A stretch of 64,000 bases of DNA from Pacificitalea sp040119125 (GTDB lineage: Bacteria > Pseudomonadota > Alphaproteobacteria > Rhodobacterales > Rhodobacteraceae). The stretch's first letter is position 1. Every line of letters starts with the position of its first letter. This document shows, piece after piece, positions 33,363 through 42,395 of this stretch. The position numbers and the translations under genes were made by a program. The DNA lies in assembly GCA_040119125.1 (NCBI GenBank), contig JBEDTR010000017.1, forward strand, positions 124,001-188,000. The letters are read 5' to 3'. Below the pieces are notes generated by a model, which saw only the letters and a list, made by a program, of their open reading frames with translations, made no database searches and had not been told where the DNA came from.

Positions 33363-34487
33363 TTAGCTGGCGTTTGCTTCGCTGCGGCTTTTGCCCGCCA
33401 CCCCAAGCGCCAGAACGGCGCCCATGAACGGATCGAGATCGCCGTCCAGCACGCCTTGGCTGTCAGAGGTTTCGTGCCCCGTGCGCAGGTCTTTCACCAT
33501 CTGGTAAGGCTGGAGAACATAGGATCGGATCTGGTTGCCCCAGCCCGCGTCACCCTTGGCTTCGTGGGCTTCCTGAATGCTTGCGGTGCGGCGCTCCAGC
33601 TCCATCTGGTAAAGCCGCGATTTCAGCGCCTTCATGGCGATGTCGCGGTTTTGGTGCTGCGATTTCTCGGAGGAGGTCACCACGATCCCGGTGGGAATAT
33701 GCGTGATCCGAACGGCGGAGTCGGTCGTGTTGACGTGCTGACCGCCTGCGCCCGAGGAGCGGTAGGTATCGAGCCGGATGTCAGAGGGATTCACCTCGAT
33801 CTCGATATTGTCGTCGACGACCGGATAGACCCAGACCGAGCTGAACGACGTGTGCCGCCGCGCGGCGCTGTCATAGGGGCTGATGCGCACCAGACGATGC
33901 ACGCCGCTTTCGGATTTCAGCCAGCCATAGGCGTTATGGCCGCTGATCTTATAGGTGGCGGATTTGATGCCCGCTTCCTCGCCCGAGCTTTCGGATTGAA
34001 GCTCGACCTTATAGCCTTTCTTCTCGGCCCAGCGGACATACATCCGCGCCAGCATCGACGCCCAGTCGCAGCTTTCCGTGCCGCCCGCGCCCGCATTGAC
34101 CTCAAGAAACGTGTCGTTCGCATCGGCTTCGCCGTCGAGAAGCGCCTCGATTTCCTTGGCGGCGGCGCGCTCGGCCAGCGTTTTCAGCGCGGCTTCGGCA
34201 TCGGATACGACCTCGGCGTCGTTTTCCATTTCGCCCAGTTCGATCAGCTCGACATTGTCGTTCATCTCACGCTCGATGCCGCGATAGGTTTCCATCGCGT
34301 CGACCAGCGACTGGCGGTCGCGCATCAGCTTTTGTGCCGCGTCGGGATCGTTCCAGAGGTTGGGATCCTCGACACGGGCGTCGAACTCCTCCAGCCGGTG
34401 TGGAGCGGTCTCCCAATCCAGTCGCTGCCCCAATAGGCTCAGCGATTTGCGGATCTCTTCAACGGTGTTCTGGGCGTCGGCGCGCAT
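33363..34487 (-). CDS. prfB: Peptide chain release factor 2
   Basis: 374 residues, full length. Releases the peptide at UGA and UAA. The GGQ motif is Gly248-Gly249-Gln250 in SGAGGQHVNTTDSA. The codon-recognition motif is SPY (RISPYDSAARRHTSF) instead of the common SPF. The gene is one uninterrupted frame with no in-frame TGA or programmed +1 shift site, so the auto-regulation known from E. coli is not used here. It begins MRADAQNTVEEIRKSLSLLG. Next to mrcA on the same strand after 166 bp. Confidence 0.97.
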   Translation of the reverse strand: MRADAQNTVEEIRKSLSLLGQRLDWETAPHRLEEFDARVEDPNLWNDPDAAQKLMRDRQSLVDAMETYRGIEREMNDNVELIELGEMENDAEVVSDAEAALKTLAERAAAKEIEALLDGEADANDTFLEVNAGAGGTESCDWASMLARMYVRWAEKKGYKVELQSESSGEEAGIKSATYKISGHNAYGWLKSESGVHRLVRISPYDSAARRHTSFSSVWVYPVVDDNIEIEVNPSDIRLDTYRSSGAGGQHVNTTDSAVRITHIPTGIVVTSSEKSQHQNRDIAMKALKSRLYQMELERRTASIQEAHEAKGDAGWGNQIRSYVLQPYQMVKDLRTGHETSDSQGVLDGDLDPFMGAVLALGVAGKSRSEANAS

Positions 34488-34653
34488 GGGTCTTGCCTAT
34501 TGTCTGGGTCAGAGCCGGGGTGTATCGCGCCCGGCCCTTCAGGGCAAGTCGCCGCTCCGCGCGGGGTCGCATCGCCCGCATCAACGAGCCGGAAATACGC
34601 CCGCCGGAGGCGCCCCCCGCAGGCGCCAAATAGGCCAGTGCGGGGGCGCGCTG

Positions 34654-37224
34654 TCAGTAAAGCCCACCCGAGGAGAGCGAGCCAAAGCTGGCCTTCGGCG
34701 CGATCTGCACCTTCTTGCCGGTCGAGGTGGTGACGGTCTTGGAGGGCGCCCGCGCGGCAGGCGCGTTCAGGTCATCTTCGCCCGCATTAAACATCGGCAG
34801 GTTGGTGCCCATCTGGAACCCGCCATCAACCATCGCGCTGACCCCGAAGATGGGCTGCTCGCCATCACGGAAATATTCGGCGATGACATTTGCGCCGCTG
34901 GCGCTGTCGCTCAGCCGGTTGCCGGTGTGGCGGTCAATATTGATGAAATGCCCGCCCGGCGGCACGGCGAAGGGCCCGCCGCCATATTTCGCTGTGGCCT
35001 TTTCCATGAACTGCTGGAACACCGGACCACACATGCCGCCACCCGAGGCACCACGGCCCAAGGGGCGCGGACGGTCATAGCCGATGTAGCAGCCAGCGGC
35101 GATGTTCGAGGTGAAGCCCACGAACCACACGTCCTTGGCGTCATTGGTGGTGCCGGTCTTGCCCGCGACCGGAACGCTGAGCCCGACAGCCCGGCGGGCC
35201 GTGCCCCGTTCGACAACGCCGACCATCATCGAGGTCAGCTGATAGGCGGTGATCGGATCGATGACCTGCTCGCGATTGGTGACGATCCGCGGCGCGGTGC
35301 CTTCTTCGAGGGACGCCATCTTACATTCCGCGCAGCTGCGCTGATCGTGGCGATTGATCGTGCGGCCCCAACGGTCCTGCACACGGTCGACCAATGTCGG
35401 TTCAACCCGCTCCCCGCCATTGGCGAACATGGAATAGGCCGCGACCATTTTGAAGATCGTGGTTTCCTGCGCGCCAAGCGCGTTGGACAGGAACGGGCTC
35501 ATCTTGTCATAGACACCGAAGCGTTCGGCATAGCCTGCGACGGTGTTCATGCTGACTTCCTGCGCCAGACGAATGGTCATCAGGTTCCGCGACTGTTCGA
35601 TCCCGGTGCGCAGCGGCGTCGGGCCATAGAAGCGGTTGGAGTAGTTTTGCGGACGCCACACGCCCTGCGGGGTGTTCAGCTCAATCGGCGCATCCACAAC
35701 GATGGTCGCAGGGGTGTAGCCGGAATCGAGCGCAGCCGCATAAACGAAGGGTTTGAAGGACGAGCCGGGCTGACGCGTCGCCTGTGTTGCGCGGTTGAAC
35801 ACCGAATGCTGGTAGGAGAACCCGCCCTGCATTGCCAGAACGCGACCGTTATTGACGTCCATCGCCATGAAGGCGCCTTCGACTTCGGGCACCTGCCGCA
35901 GCGTCCAGCGGATGAAGGAGCCGTCGCTGTCGGAGGTCATCCGGCGCACCAGCACCACATCGCCCTGCTCTACCAGATCGCCGGCAACATTGGCCCGCGA
36001 CGACAGCGAGCCGTCTTCGTTGCGTTTGCGCGCCCAGTCGACATCTTCGGCGGGGACCCAATGGCCGCCCTCGACCTCATCGACGCCTTCGATGCCGATG
36101 CGGGCGTCACGCTCACCGATTTCGAGCACGACCGCAGGGAACCAGCCCTCGATATCGCGGCTGACATCGACCGACGCGAGGGCCGCGCGCCAGCTATCCT
36201 CATTGTCCAGTTGCGCCGTATCGACAGTCTGGCCCGTGCCGCGCCAGATGCCCAAACCGCGGTCATATTTCTCAAGCCCGCCGCGCAGGGCCTTGGCGGC
36301 CTCAACCTGCATTTCGGGATCGACAGTCGCGCGGATGGTCAGGCCACCGCCGAAAAACTCTTCCTCGCCAAAATCGCTCGACAATTGACGGCGGATTTCA
36401 TCGGTGAAGTAGTTGCGCGGAGGCAGCGAGCGTTTGAAATCCTCGAAATCGCCATTCTGGACCGAGCGCAGCGGCTGCTCGCGTTCCTTGTCGTAGACCG
36501 CCTTGGTCAGATAGCCGTTTTGAAACATCTCGCGCAGAACGTAGTTGCGGCGGTCGGTCGCCCGCTCACGCTCGCGCACGGGGTGGTAGGTCGACGGAGC
36601 TTTCGGCAGGGTCGCCAGATAGGCGGCCTCATGCGGCTCAAGCTGCGACAGGGTCTTGTTGAAATAGGTCTGGGCGGCCGCAGCCACGCCGAAGCTGTTC
36701 TGGCCGAGGAAAATCTCGTTCATATACAGCTCAAGGATCTTGTCCTTGGTCAGCGCCTGTTCGACCCGCGCGGCAAGGATGATTTCCTTGATCTTGCGCT
36801 CGATCTTGCGGTCACCCGACAGCAGGAAGTTTTTCATCACCTGCTGGGTGATGGTCGAGGCCCCGCGCAGACGCCCCCCCTGTGCCGCGTCCATCGCGGC
36901 CTTCATGATCCCCATCGGATCGTAACCGGCATGGGTGTAGAAGTTCTTATCCTCGGCGGAGATGAACGCCTGTTTCACAAGTGCCGGGATCTCATCGGCG
37001 GAGGCATAGAGACGCCGTTCGCGCGCGAACTCGTCGATGATCTTGCCTTCGCCGGAAAACACCCGGCTGATTGTCGGCGGCGTATATTGCGCCAGCTGTT
37101 CATGATTGGGCAGATCGCGCCCATACATCCAGAACACTGCCCCGATCAGCAATGCCACGAACAGTAGCCCCGTCGTTACGAGAGTGAAGATACCGCCCAA
37201 AATGCCGGTGATAAATCTGATCAC
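34654..37224 (-). CDS. mrcA: Penicillin-binding protein 1A, bifunctional
   Basis: 856 residues from a GTG start at 37224 (VIRFITGILGG). A TM anchor covers about 5-32. The glycosyltransferase 51 domain holds the catalytic Glu in ISAEDKNFYTHAG and the STITQQVMKN motif; an OB-like insert follows; the transpeptidase domain shows PGSSFKP (Ser488-x-x-Lys491), a SRN motif in IEQSRNLMTIRL and KTGTTN (Lys689). It polymerises and cross-links peptidoglycan at the inner membrane. AGGGGAC lies before the GTG. A frame running from 37284 to the left is open but its extra 20 residues sit under the promoter found at 37250-37278. Confidence 0.95.
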   Translation of the reverse strand: MIRFITGILGGIFTLVTTGLLFVALLIGAVFWMYGRDLPNHEQLAQYTPPTISRVFSGEGKIIDEFARERRLYASADEIPALVKQAFISAEDKNFYTHAGYDPMGIMKAAMDAAQGGRLRGASTITQQVMKNFLLSGDRKIERKIKEIILAARVEQALTKDKILELYMNEIFLGQNSFGVAAAAQTYFNKTLSQLEPHEAAYLATLPKAPSTYHPVRERERATDRRNYVLREMFQNGYLTKAVYDKEREQPLRSVQNGDFEDFKRSLPPRNYFTDEIRRQLSSDFGEEEFFGGGLTIRATVDPEMQVEAAKALRGGLEKYDRGLGIWRGTGQTVDTAQLDNEDSWRAALASVDVSRDIEGWFPAVVLEIGERDARIGIEGVDEVEGGHWVPAEDVDWARKRNEDGSLSSRANVAGDLVEQGDVVLVRRMTSDSDGSFIRWTLRQVPEVEGAFMAMDVNNGRVLAMQGGFSYQHSVFNRATQATRQPGSSFKPFVYAAALDSGYTPATIVVDAPIELNTPQGVWRPQNYSNRFYGPTPLRTGIEQSRNLMTIRLAQEVSMNTVAGYAERFGVYDKMSPFLSNALGAQETTIFKMVAAYSMFANGGERVEPTLVDRVQDRWGRTINRHDQRSCAECKMASLEEGTAPRIVTNREQVIDPITAYQLTSMMVGVVERGTARRAVGLSVPVAGKTGTTNDAKDVWFVGFTSNIAAGCYIGYDRPRPLGRGASGGGMCGPVFQQFMEKATAKYGGGPFAVPPGGHFINIDRHTGNRLSDSASGANVIAEYFRDGEQPIFGVSAMVDGGFQMGTNLPMFNAGEDDLNAPAARAPSKTVTTSTGKKVQIAPKASFGSLSSGGLY

Positions 37225-37249
37225 GAGTGTCCCCTTGGAAGTTCTGCTT

Positions 37250-37278
37250 CCTATACGCCAGCCGGGCGAACCGGTCAA
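37250..37278 (-). promoter_or_regulatory. mrcA promoter
   Basis: On the minus strand TTGACC (37278-37273), a 17-bp spacer and TATAGG (37255-37250) form a near-consensus sigma-70 promoter about 25 bp upstream of the GTG start. Just upstream a CCCCC/GGGGG hairpin could end transcription from the amidase gene. Confidence 0.65.
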
Positions 37279-37494
37279 AAACAACTGCCCCCCGTTTTGG
37301 GGGTTAGCAGGCCTGCGCGATCACAACACCGTGGGGCTCAGCGGGTTCCCGCCACAACGCATATGTGATTGCCACTGCCCTTGCAGGGCTGTGATTCAGC
37401 GGCTCGGCAGCGGAATTCGCTGGCAAAGCGCTTGGTTGTCATGGTGATGCAATGCTGCCCATGCAGCTAGCTGATCACCGCGTGTCAGGTGAGG

Positions 37495-38796
37495 TTACTG
37501 ACGGATCAGGGCCGCACGCGCGGCGTCCTCTCGCCACCAGCTGCGGATGGCAGCGACAAGCCCGGCCTGCGCCTTGGCCCGCCATTCGACGCTTTGCAAT
37601 TTCGTCAGCTCGGACGGGCTCGACAAAAAACCTATTTCAACCAAGGCACTTGGCACATCCGGCGATTTCAGCACGGAAAACCCGGCGGCCTCCAGCGGCA
37701 CCTTGTGGAGTTGCACGCCTGCCTCCTCCAGCCCGGCGATCAGCGCCTTTGCCAATGCATCCGTGCGGGGGCGGGTTTCGATCTGGGCCATGGACATCAG
37801 CACTTCGGCCACTTCGTCATCTTGGTGGCTGAGATCGACCCCGGCCAGCAAATCCTCCCGGTCGTGTCGCTCCGCCAATTGCGCGGTCGCGCGCGAGGAG
37901 GCCTCATCCGAGATCGTATAGACTTGGGCGCCGGTGGCGATGCCCTCGGCGATGGCATCGGCGTGAATCGATAGAAACAGGTCCGCACCCGCGCGCCGTG
38001 CCAGCGCAATCCGAGTTTCCAACGGAACGAAACTGTCATCGGATCGGGTCAGCACCGCCTCAACCGTGCCGCTGCGACGCAATTGCTCCTGCAATTCTCG
38101 TGCGAAGCGCAGCACAAGCTCAGCTTCGGTCACGCCGTCGCGGACCGCGCCGGGATCAATGCCGCCGTGGCCGGGATCAATGACCACCACGAACCGCCCG
38201 TCGCTGCGCGGATCAAGCGGCTGGCTTTCGGGGCGCGGCAAGGGGCGCAATGCCTTACCGCCATCGCCGAATGTCGCGGAAGGTCGTGGGCCTGCGGCGG
38301 CGGCGAAACGCGCGGCATCGACCGGGCGTAATGCCAGTTCCAATCGGGCGGAGCCATCGCTGGTCTCGGTCCGCATCCCGACGCGATCAACGCCATAAGG
38401 CCCCGACAACAGCAACACCAATCGCGACCAGCCGTCGCGCACCGGACCGGCGCGAACACCAGCTATCTGCGGCAATGCAAGAAACGCCTCGCCTCCGGCC
38501 AGCCGCGCAAAATCGACCTCCGCAAAATCCAGCACCAGACGCGGCGGCTCATCCAGCGTATGCGCCCGCCACGGAACCGGCTGCGACAGGCCGAGCGTCA
38601 GGTCCACACCACCTGCGACGCTGCGCGCGCGGGTCGTGCTTTCGACCACCTGCGCCAGAGCGGTGAATTGACGTTGGGTGGGGGTGGCCTCCTCGTCATT
38701 CGCGACGCTTTGCGCCTGCCCTCCTTCGGGGCTGGCGAAGGTCAGCGCCATCAACAGCGCATAGATCACCGGATTGCAGGGGAACGCTCGTGTCAT
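37495..38796 (-). CDS. amiC: N-acetylmuramoyl-L-alanine amidase
   Basis: 433 residues. Signal peptide in the first 29 residues (MTRAFPCNPVIYALLMALTF, ending GGQAQ). An AMIN-like domain (about 55-160; VDLTLGLSQPVPWRA, GVRAGPVRDGWSRLVLLLS) would place it at septal peptidoglycan. The Amidase_3 domain (about 200-425) has zinc ligands in VIDPGHGGIDPGAV (His), the SIHADA segment and the catalytic Glu in VEIGFLSSPSE. It splits daughter cells by removing stem peptides. Gene symbol by similarity; AmiA/B/C types are not resolved. It lies upstream of mrcA on the same strand with a 270-bp gap that carries a separate promoter. Confidence 0.93.
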   Translation of the reverse strand: MTRAFPCNPVIYALLMALTFASPEGGQAQSVANDEEATPTQRQFTALAQVVESTTRARSVAGGVDLTLGLSQPVPWRAHTLDEPPRLVLDFAEVDFARLAGGEAFLALPQIAGVRAGPVRDGWSRLVLLLSGPYGVDRVGMRTETSDGSARLELALRPVDAARFAAAAGPRPSATFGDGGKALRPLPRPESQPLDPRSDGRFVVVIDPGHGGIDPGAVRDGVTEAELVLRFARELQEQLRRSGTVEAVLTRSDDSFVPLETRIALARRAGADLFLSIHADAIAEGIATGAQVYTISDEASSRATAQLAERHDREDLLAGVDLSHQDDEVAEVLMSMAQIETRPRTDALAKALIAGLEEAGVQLHKVPLEAAGFSVLKSPDVPSALVEIGFLSSPSELTKLQSVEWRAKAQAGLVAAIRSWWREDAARAALIRQ

Positions 38797-38880
38797 CGGC
38801 CTCTCCGTGGGGGCGATCCTTGCACGCGCCGCCCCCTTGCTCCGCTGCAGACTAGCGGATCGGGGGGCGGCTGGAAATGC

Positions 38881-40023
38881 TCAGCGCCGCTGCATGAACC
38901 CGCGCAGCCGGTCCAGCCCCTCGGCGATGCGCGGGGTCGAAGTGGCGTAGGAAAAGCGCAGCGTGCCCGCGCCGCGCCCCGGATCGAAATCCAGTCCGGG
39001 CGTCACCGCCACACCGGTCTGTTCCAGAACCTCGCGCGCAAAGGCGAGGCTGTCGTGGGTGATCTCCGACACATCCGCATAGACATAAAACGCCCCATCG
39101 GGCGGCGCGATGCGGCTAAAGCCTGCCTGTGGCAGACCTTCCAGCATCAGACGCCGGTTTTCGGTATAGACCGCGAGATTTGCCTGCAATTCCGTATCGC
39201 ATTCCATTGCTGCCAGCGCGGCCAGCTGGCTGGCGTGACTGGGACAGATGAAGAGGTTCTGCGCCAGTCGCTCATAGGGGCGGATCTCGGCCTCAGGCAC
39301 CACCATCCAGCCGATGCGCCATCCGGTCATCGAGAAATATTTGGAAAAGGAGTTGATGACGACGAGGTCGTCGGAGATTTCCAGCGCCGAGACCGCGCGG
39401 CCTTCGTATTGGATGCCGTGGTAGATCTCATCCGAGACAAACGCCGTGCCATTGGCGGCGCAGTCCTCGATCAGCGCCGCAAGCGCCTCCCTGTTCAGCA
39501 TGGTGCCCGATGGATTGCCCGGCGACGCGACGATGAGCCCGGCCAGATCGGTGGGCAGATCCTCGGGCACCGGTTGCAGGCGGTTGGCCATGCGGCTTTC
39601 GATGCCCACGGGCTCAAGGCTCAGCGCTTTCAGGATTTGGCGATAAGACGGATAGCCCGGCAGACCCAGCCCGACCCGCTCGCCCGCCTCGAAAAGCCGG
39701 GTGAAGGCCAGCAGAAACGCGCCCGACGATCCCGGTGTGACGATCACCCGGTCGGGGTTCAGATCAATGCCATACCAGTCGCGATACAGCCGCGCGATCC
39801 GGGCGCGCAACTCAGGCAGCCCAAGCGCCACGGTATAGCCCATTGCGGCACCGCCCTGCATCGCCTCGGCCAGCGCCGCGCGGGCCCCGGCGGGCGCGGG
39901 CGTGCCGGGTTGCCCGACCTCCATGTGCACGATGTCGCGGCCAGCGGCCTCGGCCCGCCGTGCCTGCTCCATCACATCCATCACGATGAAGGGATCGACC
40001 TCACTTCGCCTTGAACTCCGCAT
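38881..40023 (-). CDS. PLP-dependent aminotransferase, class I/II
   Basis: 380 residues, aspartate aminotransferase fold type I. Substrate- and PLP-binding motifs: VIVTPGSSGAFLLAF for phosphate binding, ASPGNPSGTML (Asn), FVSDEIYHG (Asp and Tyr), and NSFSKYFSMTGWRIGWMV with the Schiff-base lysine; the C-terminal LRFSYATSTPRI carries the substrate-binding Arg. Substrate cannot be fixed; aspartate, aromatic or alanine use is possible. ATG 40023 has ACGGAGA upstream. It stands alone, 118 bp from the DsbA-like gene on the other strand. Confidence 0.92.
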   Translation of the reverse strand: MRSSRRSEVDPFIVMDVMEQARRAEAAGRDIVHMEVGQPGTPAPAGARAALAEAMQGGAAMGYTVALGLPELRARIARLYRDWYGIDLNPDRVIVTPGSSGAFLLAFTRLFEAGERVGLGLPGYPSYRQILKALSLEPVGIESRMANRLQPVPEDLPTDLAGLIVASPGNPSGTMLNREALAALIEDCAANGTAFVSDEIYHGIQYEGRAVSALEISDDLVVINSFSKYFSMTGWRIGWMVVPEAEIRPYERLAQNLFICPSHASQLAALAAMECDTELQANLAVYTENRRLMLEGLPQAGFSRIAPPDGAFYVYADVSEITHDSLAFAREVLEQTGVAVTPGLDFDPGRGAGTLRFSYATSTPRIAEGLDRLRGFMQRR

Positions 40024-40146
40024 CCGGCTCTCCGTAAACTGGGGATTGAGGCGTTGTTTCAACCGCAGCGCAGGACGTCAATGGCCGGACGCCCGCGCGA
40101 TTAAGGATCGCGCCACGGCATGCCGGCCCCGCTCGAAGGGTTATTC

Positions 40147-40911
40147 ATGCGTATTCTCCCGCTCGCCGTTTCCGCAGTCGCGCTTGGTCTGGCTTTCACG
40201 CCGATGGCTCAGGCGCAGGACTTCGATCCGGCTGCGATGACTGACGATCAACGCTCCGCGTTTCGTGACGAGGTCCGTGCCTATCTGCTGGACAATCCCG
40301 AGGTGCTGATGGAGGCCATCGGCGTGCTTGAAAGCCGTCAGGCCGATGCCCAGACCCTGGGCGATGCGCAGATGATTGAGACCAATTCCGACGCGATCTT
40401 CAATGATCCGATGAGCTATGTCGGTGGCAATCCCGACGGTGACATCACCATCGTCGAATTCATGGATTACCGGTGCAGCTATTGCCGGAAAGCCTTCCCG
40501 GAGGTCGAGGAGCTGATCGCCACCGATGGCAACATTCGTTTCATCGTCAAGGAGTTCCCCATCCTTGGCGAGGAATCCGTGCTGGCCTCGCGCTTTGCCA
40601 TTGCCGTGCTCGATGTTGCGGGCAGCGACGCTTACAAAAACGTCCATGACGCGCTGATGCAGATGCGCGGCAGCTATACCGAAGCGTCCTTGCGTGAGAT
40701 TGCCGCCGATGCTGGTATCGACGAGATCGACGCTGTGATCGCCGCGATGGACAGCGATGAGGTCACCGCCACCATCGCCGCCAACCATGAATTGGCTCAG
40801 CGGCTGCAAATCACTGGCACGCCGACATTTGTCATGTCTGATCAGATGCTGCGCGGCTATGTCCCGCTGGATGCGATGCAGCAGATTGTGGGAACTGCCC
40901 GCGAAGGGTGA
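40147..40911 (+). CDS. DsbA family thiol:disulfide oxidoreductase, secreted
   Basis: 254 residues. The N terminus is a signal peptide (MRILPLAVSAVALGLAFTPM ending AQAQ). The active site is CSYC (Cys110 and Cys113) in FMDYRCSYCRKAFPEVEEL, with the cis-Pro loop in ITGTPTFVMSD. Long helical insert in the middle as in DsbA/ScsC/BdbD relatives. It probably forms or isomerises disulfides in periplasmic proteins; CSYC is atypical for E. coli DsbA (CPHC), so reductant type is uncertain. The N-terminal stretch before the CXXC (about 70 residues, helical) resembles the oligomerisation part of ScsC-like proteins. A strong bidirectional terminator follows. Confidence 0.92.
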   Translation: MRILPLAVSAVALGLAFTPMAQAQDFDPAAMTDDQRSAFRDEVRAYLLDNPEVLMEAIGVLESRQADAQTLGDAQMIETNSDAIFNDPMSYVGGNPDGDITIVEFMDYRCSYCRKAFPEVEELIATDGNIRFIVKEFPILGEESVLASRFAIAVLDVAGSDAYKNVHDALMQMRGSYTEASLREIAADAGIDEIDAVIAAMDSDEVTATIAANHELAQRLQITGTPTFVMSDQMLRGYVPLDAMQQIVGTAREG

Positions 40912-40942
40912 AGTTCACCGGCCACCGTATTGATAGTAAAAG

Positions 40943-40970
40943 AAAGCCCGGCCATTGCGCCGGGCTTTTT
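40943..40970. terminator. Bidirectional terminator between the DsbA-like gene and ispG
   Basis: AAAGCCCGG (40943-40951) pairs with CCGGGCTTT (40960-40968), one more C-G pair inside, then TTT. The minus strand gives CTTTCTTTT, so it can end both convergent units. Confidence 0.88.
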
Positions 40971-41075
40971 CGTGCCAATTGAGCGATTGTCTGGGCCTGA
41001 CAAAGGCGCATATTGCGCGGCCTCGACGGAGGTGAAGCAGCCTTCGCGCCCCCGAGGTCGGCCCCTTAAACCGGA

Positions 41076-42212
41076 CTATTCGGCGGCGGTGGCCTGAGCG
41101 GCGGCTTCGGCTGCGTCCAGCTCAGCGGCTTTCTTCTCCACCTGCTCCACAATGTGATCGACCATCTGATCGTTCGACATGCGGTGGCTCTGCTTGCCCG
41201 CCAGATAGACCATGCCATTGCCCGCGCCGCCGCCGGTGAAACCGACATCCGTCATCAAGGCCTCGCCCGGCCCGTTCACGACGCAGCCGATGATCGACAG
41301 GCTCATCGGGGTCTTGATATGCTCCAGCCGCTGTTCCAGCGCCTCAACCGTCTTGATGACATCAAAGCCTTGGCGCGCGCAGGAGGGGCAGGAAATGATG
41401 TTCACGCCGCGATGCCGCAGGCCGAGTGATTTCAGGATCTCATAGCCGACCTTGACCTCCTCGACAGGATCGGCCGAAAGGCTCACGCGGAGCGTATCGC
41501 CGATGCCCATCCACAGCAGATTGCCCAACCCGATTGCGGATTTGATGGTGCCAGAGGTCAGGCCGCCCGCCTCGGTGATGCCCAGATGGATCGGTGCATC
41601 CGTCGCCTCCGCGATGCCCTGATAGGCGGCGGCGGAGAGGAACACGTCGGAGGCTTTCACGCTGATCTTGTAGTTCTGGAAATCATTATCTTCGAGAATG
41701 CGGATATGCTCCAGCCCGCTTTCGACCATCGCATCGGGGCATGGCTCGCCGTATTTTTCCAGCAGATGCCGCTCCAGCGAGCCCGCATTGACGCCGATAC
41801 GGATGGAACAGCCGTGGTCCTTGGCGGCGCGGATCACTTCGCGCACGCGGGAGGCGTCGCCGATATTGCCGGGATTGATGCGCAGGCAGGCGGCGCCGCT
41901 TTCGGCGGCCTCGATCGCGCGTTTGTAGTGGAAATGGATGTCCGCAACGATGGGCACCGGGCTTTCGGCGCAAATCTCCTTCAGCGCGCGGGCGCTGGCC
42001 TCATCGGGGGCAGAGACGCGGACGATGTCGGCACCGGCCTCGGCGCAGCGCTGGATCTGCTCGATCGTGGCGCGCACATCCGTGGTCAACGTGTTGGTCA
42101 TCGTCTGCACGCTGATCGGCGCATCGCCCCCCACCGGCACCGAACCGACATGGATCTGGCGGCTTTTGCGACGGTAGATGTTTTTCCACGGGCGGACGTG
42201 ATTGAGCGACAT
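41076..42212 (-). CDS. ispG: 4-hydroxy-3-methylbut-2-enyl diphosphate synthase (flavodoxin)
   Basis: 378 residues. Penultimate step of the MEP isoprenoid pathway, a 4Fe-4S enzyme. N-terminal TIM barrel with VQTMTNTLTTDVRATIEQI, VADIHFHYKRA and RINPGNIGD; the C-terminal bridge domain has the cluster cysteines in ISCPSCARQGFDVI and GCVVNGPGEA and the Glu of that motif. The tail is rich in Ala/Glu. Ends near the bidirectional terminator. The RodZ-like gene lies 183 bp upstream on the same strand, so they may share an operon. Confidence 0.97.
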   Translation of the reverse strand: MSLNHVRPWKNIYRRKSRQIHVGSVPVGGDAPISVQTMTNTLTTDVRATIEQIQRCAEAGADIVRVSAPDEASARALKEICAESPVPIVADIHFHYKRAIEAAESGAACLRINPGNIGDASRVREVIRAAKDHGCSIRIGVNAGSLERHLLEKYGEPCPDAMVESGLEHIRILEDNDFQNYKISVKASDVFLSAAAYQGIAEATDAPIHLGITEAGGLTSGTIKSAIGLGNLLWMGIGDTLRVSLSADPVEEVKVGYEILKSLGLRHRGVNIISCPSCARQGFDVIKTVEALEQRLEHIKTPMSLSIIGCVVNGPGEALMTDVGFTGGGAGNGMVYLAGKQSHRMSNDQMVDHIVEQVEKKAAELDAAEAAAQATAAE

Positions 42213-42395
42213 GAATGTCCCCTGATGGTCTGGGGTGGGCAGCCCGGCGCGGGGGCGCGGGCCGTTTGGATCCCTTCAGAGATAGGCCGCCACTGCGCTA
42301 GGCGCAACGCCCTGCCCCCGGTTCCGGGGCATAACGGCGCGGATCATCATCAAACTGTCATGATCAGAAAGACGGCGGGATCACCCAGTGCCGGT

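Noticed and set aside
34300..34487. Programmed +1 frameshift in prfB
   Set aside because: The full-length product is encoded in one frame with no early in-frame TGA.
34360..37167. 935-aa open frame antisense to prfB and mrcA
   Set aside because: Shadow of mrcA in a GC-rich genome; crosses gene boundaries and shows no protein motif.
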